In this document: positions 6,680 to 13,221 of the stretch, one piece after another
Layout of the letters: each line of letters opens with the position of its first letter
Numbering within the stretch: position 1 is the stretch's first letter
Origin: CAZULF01 sp964621215
GTDB lineage: Bacteria > Pseudomonadota > Gammaproteobacteria > UBA1113
DNA: 14,212 nucleotides
Assembly: GCA_964621215.1 (NCBI GenBank)
Contig: CAZULF010000057.1
Location: 1-14,212, forward strand
Reading direction: 5' to 3'
Program-made: the position numbers and the translations under genes
Notes under the pieces: model-generated
Told to the model about the DNA's origin: nothing
What the model saw: only the letters and a program-made list of their open reading frames with translations
Database searches by the model: none

Positions 6680-7242
6680 TTTCTAATAGGTCTATTAACT
6701 TCACTAGGGTTTATATCGGTGGCATGTGGGGGTGGAGTTGATAATGCCAAACTCTTTGGGGGTTTAGGCGAAGAGAAGAACTCACTTGAGCAAGATGAAG
6801 TCGACTCAACATAGCGTAATTTGATATCAGATTTTTCTGAACTACCTTCACTACGAAGATGCTCGTATATTTTGAAAACTGAAGATTTACAAAGACCATC
6901 TTTGTGTATTAATTTTTCTAAGCTGCTATCTGCAATATCCCACCCTAGCAATGCAGGTTTGATTGGTGAAAATTTAGATAAGAATAATGCAATCAAGATT
7001 TCAGATAATATATTTCGCCAATTACGAATAGTTTCTATAGTGCTTGGTATAGATTCAATAATTTGGTCAATTTGTTTTTCTAGTTCCTGTTCCTCAGATA
7101 AACAGGACTGCATTTTTTCAATAGTCATTCGAAGTAAGCTCTGCGTGAATGCATTTGTGGGCAAATCGCTCCATTCACAGCCAGCACTTAAAAATTTTCT
7201 ACATATTCTTTTATGTTTCGCATTTATTTTTTTCAGGTCCAT
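6670..7242 (-). CDS. Unrecognised helical protein with Ser/Pro-rich tail
   Basis: A 190-residue protein of unknown family. Residues 1-130 are mostly amphipathic helix, with a Glu/Gln-rich segment at 41-65 that could form a short coiled coil and a hydrophobic stretch at about 78-92. Residues 132-190 are Ser/Pro-rich and probably disordered (CSSEFFSSPKPPKSLALSTP). There is no signal peptide. ATG 7242 is preferred over an upstream TTG, though its ribosome-binding site is weak. It lies 39 bp after the GNAT gene on the same strand, so it may be the last gene of that unit. A plus-strand frame covers 6821-7273, but this strand has the more protein-like composition. In a host-associated bacterium such a protein could be secreted; no direct evidence. 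Confidence 0.5.
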   Translation of the reverse strand: MDLKKINAKHKRICRKFLSAGCEWSDLPTNAFTQSLLRMTIEKMQSCLSEEQELEKQIDQIIESIPSTIETIRNWRNILSEILIALFLSKFSPIKPALLGWDIADSSLEKLIHKDGLCKSSVFKIYEHLRSEGSSEKSDIKLRYVESTSSCSSEFFSSPKPPKSLALSTPPPHATDINPSEVNRPIRNSG

Positions 7243-7281
7243 ACTATATATCCATACCAACACAAAAGTTTAACTATTTAT

Positions 7282-8145
7282 TTATCCAATTTCAAATGTA
7301 GTAAAACCAAATATATGATCTAAATTAATTTTAGGTTCTTCTCTAGTATACATCCGAATGGTTTTAAAACAAGCCTGCATTTGATGATGCGAAACTAATT
7401 CCAAAGCCGCGGTATTCGGTTCTGGGATATCTAAGTAAAAAATGTCACCTTGTGTTTCAGCAACAAGAGCTAGAAAAAGTTGTTCTGCTACATCAGGGTG
7501 CTCCGCAAATAAGGGGCCAATTTTGTAACCCGTAAAGCATCGACGAATCGCACCATAACCAAGAATTTCTCCTTCACTTTTATAAACTAAAGCGATACCT
7601 TCCTGTGGATGCAACCAACACTCAAGAAATTTAGGGCGTGGTGCGGGGAAATAGCGACGATCATACTGATTTATCTGAATACTGTCGGCTTGGGTAATAG
7701 GAGAGATATTCGAAGATAGCGTTGGTAGAATGGTATTTGGTTTAATCTGACCTTGATAACGTATATTTAAATGCGCTTTACGAAATCCAATATTAGCATA
7801 TTTGTCGCACATGTCGACGACACCATCTAAACCAATATTACGGTCACCAACATACTTGAGTCGATGTTGTGTCATGGCCATTCCATAATGTTGATGACGA
7901 AAAGCTTTTGCTACTCGATACAAACCAAAAAAAGCAAAATTATCATCGTAAATGACACCAGCGCAACATCCTATTGCTTGTCCATTCAGTCGGCCAACAA
8001 AATAACCGTGCGGATCTTGCGCGTAAAAACAATCAGCGTCGTGTAAACCAGGATTCCACCCTTCTTCTTTAGCGGCCATAATGCCGATATCATTCAATTC
8101 TTTTTTTGTCATGGTGTCAATATGAAAATCCGACTTAGACATCAT
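7282..8145 (-). CDS. Two-domain GNAT N-acetyltransferase
   Basis: A 287-residue protein with an N-terminal GNAT domain (about 8-130) and a C-terminal half (about 150-285) resembling the Acetyltransf_18 domain of YitH-like proteins. The acetyl-CoA loop is seen as YRVAKAFRHQHYGMAM (76-91), in place of the usual R/QxxGxG/A. Features such as GYFVGRLNGQAIGCCAGVIY (strands 2-4) and the downstream YANIGFRK are typical. The acceptor is unknown; a metabolite or amino group is usual. The first ATG overlaps the stop of the upstream puuE-like gene as ATGA, and GGAG lies 3 or 6 nt before the two adjacent ATGs, so translation is likely coupled to it. The two proteins may act on the same compound or pathway. 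Confidence 0.82.
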   Translation of the reverse strand: MMSKSDFHIDTMTKKELNDIGIMAAKEEGWNPGLHDADCFYAQDPHGYFVGRLNGQAIGCCAGVIYDDNFAFFGLYRVAKAFRHQHYGMAMTQHRLKYVGDRNIGLDGVVDMCDKYANIGFRKAHLNIRYQGQIKPNTILPTLSSNISPITQADSIQINQYDRRYFPAPRPKFLECWLHPQEGIALVYKSEGEILGYGAIRRCFTGYKIGPLFAEHPDVAEQLFLALVAETQGDIFYLDIPEPNTAALELVSHHQMQACFKTIRMYTREEPKINLDHIFGFTTFEIG

Positions 8146-9038
8146 TCACTCCTATAGGGAAATTGTTTACGCCAAAAAGTAGCAATATCTTGTCGTGTGC
8201 AAAACCATACATTTTTATCGATGATATATGATATAAATTTTCTCAGCGCTTCAGCACGAGCAGGACGACCAGATAATCGTGGATGCAAGCCAATAGAGAG
8301 TATTTTAGGATGTGTTTCACCCTCACGATATAAATTATCAAAGGCATACTTTAAATGTAAAAAAGCATCTTCTGCATTACCCCATCCTGGAGCAGTGCAA
8401 TATCGAATATCATTTGTTTCTAAGCTGTAAGGAATAATCAACAACTGTTTGCCTGCATTAGTTATCCAATAGGGTAAATCATCAGCATAACTTTGTGAAT
8501 CATATACAATGTTTGTTTCGGCTAACAATGAACGGGTGTGCTCACTGCAACGGCCGGTATACCAGCCATATACAGATTTTCCAGTGAGTTCATAAATTAA
8601 AGCAATAGTTTTAGAAATGTCATTTTTTTCTTGATTAATATCGATAGAACGGTAATCGATCCAGCGATAACCATGCCCGGCAATTTCATGTGATGAATGT
8701 CGGAAGTATTCACATAAAGGTGGATTACGTTGTAATGCTAAACCAACAGCAAAAACAGTAATAGGAACCGTATACTCATCAAATAAATGTAGCAATCGCC
8801 ATATACCTACGCGACTGCCATATTCAAAAATAGATTCGATAGAGTAATGCCGCGTTCCCGGTATGACTTGTACATTAGGGATATCAACAAATATATTTTC
8901 TGCAGCCTCGTCACCGTCTAAAATATTTCTTTCACTACCTTCTTCGTAATTTATGACGAAATTCACGGCAATTTTCGTACCATGTGGCCAACGAAAGATA
9001 GGAGGATCGTTTGCATAACCAATAAATTGTCTGTCCAT
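8142..9038 (-). CDS. puuE: PuuE-type allantoinase / polysaccharide deacetylase-fold hydrolase
   Basis: A 298-residue protein of the NodB-like deacetylase fold, closest in pattern to the PuuE group of cofactor-independent allantoinases, which open allantoin to allantoate. Family landmarks appear in order: FIGYANDPP (5-13), NFVINYEEG (26-34), SIESIFEYGSRVGIWR (66-81), EIAGHGYRWIDYR (118-130), GWYTGR (158-163), YDSQSYADDLPYW (179-191) and GLHPRLSGRPAR (250-261). ATG 9038 is chosen because PuuE proteins begin just before the IGY.R/NPP motif; a start at 9113 would add a 25-residue basic-hydrophobic extension that could act as a membrane anchor, and neither start has a good ribosome-binding site. 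No uricase or ureidoimidazoline decarboxylase gene lies nearby, so the substrate could be another cyclic amide or an N-acetyl sugar. Adenosine deaminase, also purine-related, lies 2 kb away on the same strand. Confidence 0.8.
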   Translation of the reverse strand: MDRQFIGYANDPPIFRWPHGTKIAVNFVINYEEGSERNILDGDEAAENIFVDIPNVQVIPGTRHYSIESIFEYGSRVGIWRLLHLFDEYTVPITVFAVGLALQRNPPLCEYFRHSSHEIAGHGYRWIDYRSIDINQEKNDISKTIALIYELTGKSVYGWYTGRCSEHTRSLLAETNIVYDSQSYADDLPYWITNAGKQLLIIPYSLETNDIRYCTAPGWGNAEDAFLHLKYAFDNLYREGETHPKILSIGLHPRLSGRPARAEALRKFISYIIDKNVWFCTRQDIATFWRKQFPYRSE

Positions 9039-9200
9039 AAGTATCGCTAATATGAAAAAGATTGCTTTTTTTTTATGAGTATAGTCGAAAAATGAAATCA
9101 ATAAAAATTTCATATAAAAATCAATGCATTAATAAGTCATTATTCAATGTCAAGAGAATTATTACGTACACACATCATGCTCTTAATTTTGAACACGATC

Positions 9201-9209
9201 TGCTATAAT
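9201..9209 (+). promoter_or_regulatory. Extended -10 promoter of the coiled-coil gene
   Basis: TGC-TATAAT is a perfect extended -10, which needs little -35; none is obvious 17 bp upstream. It sits 33 bp before the ATG at 9243, giving a leader of about 25 nt that includes the GGAG at 9233-9236. Confidence 0.6.
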
Positions 9210-9242
9210 AAATTATACGATATAAGAGTCGGAGAATATTTT

Positions 9243-11291
9243 ATGCCAGTTGAAGAGAAACTCAATGAACCCCAAATCCCGCAAGCGCCTGACTCCGCGA
9301 AGTGGCAACAATGGAGAAATGAGCAAGCGCAAAAAGCCGCAAGTAATAAAAACGTACGTGAAGCAAATGTTGCAGTAAATCAACAACGCCTTTTTTCACA
9401 AGTCGTATCAAGTGCAGCAGAATCGGTAGGAACCGTAGTGAAAAAAAGTGTGACTGCGGTGGGAAGTCTATTCAATAGTGCGAGCGAATACTGGAATAAT
9501 CTCAAACAAGCGGAAATAGAAGCAGAAAAACGTTCTGGTAATGTAGAGTCAGATGCGGATAAAAACTGGACACCTTTTGCAGGCACTAGCCTGTTCAGCG
9601 GTTTTATTTCATTACCCTGGGCAAGTTCCATGTACAATCAAGTGATCAATTGGGTCACTGCATCAGCGACGCCAATGACACCTAAAGCACAAGAGCGATT
9701 TGATGATGCAATAAAAGTAGAATCAGCAATAAAGCAAGAAAACACTTTAAGGCAGGATTTAGCTAATGCTACAGCGAACGTTGCTTCAAGTAAAGAAATT
9801 GCGGCTGCTAGAAAAAAAGAATATGCGACACTATTACGTAAAGCAACTGGCAGTAGTGATCCTTCCCCTTATAATTGGGAGCTCGATGAGCAGAACCATC
9901 CCGCACTCAGAACTGCCAGAATAGCCGCAGATTCTGCCTCTGTGGATTATCTGGATGCACGAGTAGAAGAACAACGTCTTAGAGAACTACACGAATTTGC
10001 AGTTAAAGATGTCAAAACACGACAACACATCATGGATATTCGACCTCAAGCAGAAGCGAATGCCGCGACGACTACAGCAGTGTATTTGAGCAACAAATCA
10101 TCTGCTTCTGTAGTACAGTCGCAAACAGCAACCGACGTTTCTGTTCAGACAGATAAACCCAATCTTATTCATCAATTAGCAAGTATTATTGGAAATGAGA
10201 AAGATCCTAAAGCAGCAGTTGAAAAAATTACAGCAATGGAAACCGTGTTTGGTTTTTCTTTAGGAATGCCTTTGCAAGCATTAGCACAAATGCCCTGGGC
10301 ACAAGATGTGTATGATGCGCTTATTCACAAAATAACGTCACCACCATATGCAATTCCACTAAAGCATGTAAGAGCAGCCAGTGAGAGTCGTGAAGCATTG
10401 ACTGCCGCAACAAATCAATACCAAGCGACAAAACAAGCGCTTGCGGTGCAAAAAGAAAAAAATCCAACCAAAAAATATATTGAAGAAAGCAAACAACTTG
10501 AACAGTTAAAAAATAGCGTTGAAAGATGTTTCACGGACTATAAAAAATCACAAACTGAAGTCATAGCTCATGGTGAAGCTTTGATTGCTCAAGCAAAAAA
10601 TAAACTAGAAGCTCGTCGAGCTGCTGTATTTGAAGCTAAATCGCAAGCAGCAGATGTAAAAGAAACTTCCTTTTTAGAAAAAGGAAAAGCGCTAGCTGCA
10701 AAAGTGGGTCGGATGTTTTCTGATACCGCGGATAGTGTCATCAATGCGATCGAAAATACATTTGGTGTTTCGCTACAGCAGATTACTAGTATGTCATGGG
10801 TACGCGAAGTGTATGATACTATTCTCAGTAATATGACACCACTAGTTTATGGAATCAAACCATCTTTGGTTGATTCTATCGATGAGGCAGATAAAGCTTT
10901 TGAAGCAGCAGATGCGGCTTATCAAGCACAATGGGAAAAAGTACAAAATCTAGGAGATAAACCTGACGTTTCAGAACTAGAACAACTTGATATATTAAAG
11001 GTGGAACGTGAGATGGCTTTTGAAATTTATGCTGTCCTAGAAGAAGAAGCTATAGAGCAAGGTACCAACTTGATCAATGATGCGAAAAAGGAATTGACTT
11101 ATTTCACTAATCAAGCAACGGATCTATCCACCAAGCAAGAATCACAAATTGATTTAAAGGCAACTAAGTCAAATAAGGTAGAACCTAGTAACAAAATGTC
11201 AAAAATGGCAACAAAGATAGATACGCCCTCTTCAGCATCAACACAATCATCTGATTTAAATAATTCTTCTCCGACGAAGAAAGTATTTTAA
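9243..11291 (+). CDS. Large Ala-rich coiled-coil protein with three internal repeats
   Basis: A 682-residue protein of unrecognised family. ATG 9243 has GGAG 8 nt upstream and a perfect extended -10; a TTG 32 codons earlier would precede the promoter and is rejected. The protein has no signal peptide and no membrane anchor. Three diverged units centre on W126, W352 and W519 with the pattern (L/M).W....Y..(V/A/I)(I/L)..(V/I)T followed by a long Ala/Glu/Lys-rich heptad-like helix: LPWASSMYNQVINWVT, MPWAQDVYDALIHKIT and MSWVREVYDTILSNMT. Copies 2 and 3 share an FG.SL lead-in. The spacings are 226 and 167 residues. The tail after about residue 635 is Ser/Thr/Lys-rich and disordered, ending TKKVF. 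Such proteins in Legionellales are often secreted effectors or structural filaments; that is an inference from architecture alone. It is divergent from puuE. Confidence 0.8.
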   Translation: MPVEEKLNEPQIPQAPDSAKWQQWRNEQAQKAASNKNVREANVAVNQQRLFSQVVSSAAESVGTVVKKSVTAVGSLFNSASEYWNNLKQAEIEAEKRSGNVESDADKNWTPFAGTSLFSGFISLPWASSMYNQVINWVTASATPMTPKAQERFDDAIKVESAIKQENTLRQDLANATANVASSKEIAAARKKEYATLLRKATGSSDPSPYNWELDEQNHPALRTARIAADSASVDYLDARVEEQRLRELHEFAVKDVKTRQHIMDIRPQAEANAATTTAVYLSNKSSASVVQSQTATDVSVQTDKPNLIHQLASIIGNEKDPKAAVEKITAMETVFGFSLGMPLQALAQMPWAQDVYDALIHKITSPPYAIPLKHVRAASESREALTAATNQYQATKQALAVQKEKNPTKKYIEESKQLEQLKNSVERCFTDYKKSQTEVIAHGEALIAQAKNKLEARRAAVFEAKSQAADVKETSFLEKGKALAAKVGRMFSDTADSVINAIENTFGVSLQQITSMSWVREVYDTILSNMTPLVYGIKPSLVDSIDEADKAFEAADAAYQAQWEKVQNLGDKPDVSELEQLDILKVEREMAFEIYAVLEEEAIEQGTNLINDAKKELTYFTNQATDLSTKQESQIDLKATKSNKVEPSNKMSKMATKIDTPSSASTQSSDLNNSSPTKKVF

Positions 11292-11410
11292 AGAAAAGAA
11301 TCATAGCCTTATAAAAGAAGACTTATTTTGCTTTATTTTTTAATGTCAACGTCTATACTTAAGAAAATTGTGCAGCTAATGGCAATGAATTTTTTAGTAA
11401 TATGCTCTTT
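11292..11410. other. Convergent intergenic gap without a clear terminator
   Basis: Short AT-rich gap between convergent genes. It holds T-runs near 11334-11341 and 11390-11415 but no stable GC-rich stem was found on either strand. Confidence 0.4.
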
Positions 11411-12136
11411 TTATTTCATTAATGATACAGGTAATAAATTTAAATAACCTAGTGCAATAGCTTTTTCTATTAATTGAGATTTGCTGAGACAGTCAAATTT
11501 GGATTTTAGGGTTTGTAAATAAAACTCTATTGTTTTTGATGATAATCCTAAAATTTGAGCGGTTCCTTTTGCGCTCTTACCACGTAACATATAGAATAAG
11601 CATTCAGATTCACGATGAGTGAGTTTAACGGTAAAATTATTTGTATCGAGCGTAAAAGTATTACAGTGAGTTTGCGCGGTAAACGTTTCACAATCAGTAA
11701 GAGACTGCGCAATTGTTTCAATGTAATTGCTATCTATATGGTATAGTACGTTACCGATATTTCCAATAACATTATTATATCGATCTATCACAGGTATTTT
11801 TCGAGCTAATGCATACATCCGCTGACCTTGGTAAACGCATGGCTCTATGCCAACCCATATTTTTTTAGAATAAGCAAAGGCATCGTTCTTATTCCAGCAT
11901 TTAATATAATGCCAATCATTTTTGTGATAAAGTTCATATTCATTTAATTTATAAATGTCATTGGGAGATAAAAAAGATTTTTTTGTAAGATAGTGAAGAA
12001 AACCGTTAGTGCCAGCAAAATATCGCCCATCTGAAGCCCGAAACCAAATAGCTTCATTGCCGATAGAGCCAGAAAAGATGTCATCTATCTGTTGTTCTGT
12101 GATAATTTCTAAGGTATTAACTAAAGAGTTATTCAT
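11411..12136 (-). CDS. PAS-like/LuxR-HTH transcriptional regulator 1
   Basis: A 241-residue regulator. The C-terminal LuxR/GerE helix-turn-helix spans about 171-236 (LTHRESECLFYMLRGKSAKG, then GLSSKTIEFYLQTLKSKF). The N-terminal 140 residues have a PAS-like sensor layout (IWFRASDGRYFAGTNGFLHY; ALARKIPVIDRYNNVIGNIG), with no phospho-receiver Asp, so a small ligand or a host cue is the likely input. ATG 12136 is preferred because AGGAAGGGG lies 7 nt upstream; a longer frame to 12211 would run through its own promoter. It is divergent from a paralogue sharing roughly 37 of 61 HTH-region residues by eye. The GKSAK and SSKTIEFYL forms are typical of regulators expanded in Legionellales. An inverted-repeat element at 12194-12256 abuts its candidate -35, suggesting autoregulation or cross-regulation. 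Confidence 0.87.
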   Translation of the reverse strand: MNNSLVNTLEIITEQQIDDIFSGSIGNEAIWFRASDGRYFAGTNGFLHYLTKKSFLSPNDIYKLNEYELYHKNDWHYIKCWNKNDAFAYSKKIWVGIEPCVYQGQRMYALARKIPVIDRYNNVIGNIGNVLYHIDSNYIETIAQSLTDCETFTAQTHCNTFTLDTNNFTVKLTHRESECLFYMLRGKSAKGTAQILGLSSKTIEFYLQTLKSKFDCLSKSQLIEKAIALGYLNLLPVSLMK

Positions 12137-12167
12137 CAATATACCCCTTCCTACACTAAAACATATG

Positions 12168-12176
12168 ATGATAGCA
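12168..12176 (-). promoter_or_regulatory. Extended -10 promoter of regulator 1
   Basis: On the minus strand TGC-TATCAT is an extended -10 about 32 bp upstream of the ATG. A poor -35 (GTGAAA) lies 18 bp further up and overlaps the left arm of the inverted-repeat element, which places that arm where an activator or repressor would act. Confidence 0.5.
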
Positions 12177-12193
12177 TAAATAGGCTTAATTTT

Positions 12194-12256
12194 CACCCCA
12201 GGATTCCACAAATGTTATTGTAAAACAGCAATATTAGTAAAACTCCCGGGGTGATT
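12194..12256. promoter_or_regulatory. Inverted-repeat element A between divergent regulators
   Basis: The left arm CACCCCAGGATT (12194-12205) faces the right arm CTCCCGGGGTGATT (12243-12256). The right arm, read on the minus strand, matches the left arm of element B at 20 of 21 positions (12233-12253 against 13083-13103). On the plus strand GTAAAACTCCCGGGGTGATT (12237-12256) matches the right end of element B with two changes and one gap. It ends 76 nt before the ATG of regulator 2, and a candidate -10 TATAAA lies at 12271-12276. Likely an operator shared by regulators 1 and 2; binding protein unknown. Confidence 0.65.
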
Positions 12257-12332
12257 CCATAACATGAGTATATAAAGTATGATTAGTACTGTAAAAATAC
12301 TTCTCTATTAGATAATCAGCTAGGGGCGAATA

Positions 12333-13049
12333 ATGGGAAACCAGCTACTCAACATGCACAATACAATACTCACTGAAGAGAAGGCAATTTCAATTATCAA
12401 TGAAAACAAAGGATTATTTGGATTGCTAGGAGCTGATGGTTATGGGATTGATTGTACTACCAAACATCTTAGTCTATTTTCTGCGGGTAAGTTTAGATGT
12501 AGGAAACAAATTCGAGGAAAAAGGTTAGAAGATTTGTATCGTCACAAGGATATTGCAGGTATCTATTCTAAAAATTATGAAACGACGCGAAAAGAAAAAT
12601 ATTTTCGCGGAATAGTTCCGCTTATTTTAAATGATGATATCCATTATGGCTTAATACAAAAAATCCCCGTTTATACGAGTAACTTGTCCGAATTAGTAGG
12701 TTTTTTTTCCCAATTAGTTATGATCGACAATAAAAAATTATCTGACCTACTTTATGGCACCCAACTTTTTCAAAAGGAGATAGGCCTCGCCACCTCCCAT
12801 TTCTTTAAAATAGACTCAGGCAATGATAACTGCACATTTACTCAAAGAGAGACACAGTGTTTGTTTTACACGATTCGGGGGGCAAGTGCGAAAATGGTCG
12901 CTAACAAGTTAAATTTATCACCAAAAACGGTTGAGTTTTATATTGATAATTTGAAAGAAAAATTTGGTTGTTATAGCAAATCAGATTTAATTGCAAAAGC
13001 GATTGATCAAGGATATTTAACAAAAATTCCAACTTTTTTTTCTAGTTAA
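12333..13049 (+). CDS. PAS-like/LuxR-HTH transcriptional regulator 2
   Basis: A 238-residue paralogue of regulator 1. The LuxR-type HTH lies at about 168-232 (FTQRETQCLFYTIRGASAKM; LNLSPKTVEFYIDNLKEKFG), preceded by a diverged PAS-like sensor domain (about 20-135) in which conserved positions such as IQKIPVYTSNLSELVGF parallel ARKIPVIDRYNNVIGNI in the paralogue. There is no receiver domain. AGGGG 6 nt upstream supports ATG 12333. It is divergent from regulator 1 and is followed after 172 bp by the beta-helix protein gene on the same strand. Inverted-repeat elements with near-identical arms lie before and after the gene, suggesting that one or both regulators bind them and control this gene and the next. 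Confidence 0.87.
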   Translation: MGNQLLNMHNTILTEEKAISIINENKGLFGLLGADGYGIDCTTKHLSLFSAGKFRCRKQIRGKRLEDLYRHKDIAGIYSKNYETTRKEKYFRGIVPLILNDDIHYGLIQKIPVYTSNLSELVGFFSQLVMIDNKKLSDLLYGTQLFQKEIGLATSHFFKIDSGNDNCTFTQRETQCLFYTIRGASAKMVANKLNLSPKTVEFYIDNLKEKFGCYSKSDLIAKAIDQGYLTKIPTFFSS

Positions 13050-13082
13050 CGACTAGTCCATTAAATAAATAAAACAAATAAA

Positions 13083-13145
13083 CACCCCGGAAGTTTTACT
13101 AATTCAAGGGAAATTTATGAAACTTCGTAAAATTCCTGGGTGATT
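13083..13145. promoter_or_regulatory. Inverted-repeat element B upstream of the beta-helix gene
   Basis: The left arm CACCCCGGAAGTTTTAC (13083-13099) and right arm GTAAAATTCCTGGGTG (13127-13142) are complementary apart from one mismatch and one bulge, around a 27-nt centre. The element ends in GTGATT exactly 76 nt before ATG 13222, the same distance as element A to regulator 2. A TATATAT at 13161-13167 could be the -10. As a hairpin 34 bp after the regulator 2 stop it might instead terminate transcription, but no T-run follows and element A is not in a terminator position. Confidence 0.65.
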
Positions 13146-13221
13146 ATGATTTTTCAAAAATATATATTTCGCAATATAGACGTTCCCAAAGCTTTGTGGA
13201 ATGCTACATCGGAGATATATC

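Noticed and set aside
6821..7273. A 150-codon plus-strand frame overlapping the 190-residue minus-strand gene
   Set aside because: Its composition is Ile/Phe/Ser-rich in the manner of an antisense shadow, it has no ribosome-binding site, and the minus-strand frame is longer and lies in a co-directional unit.
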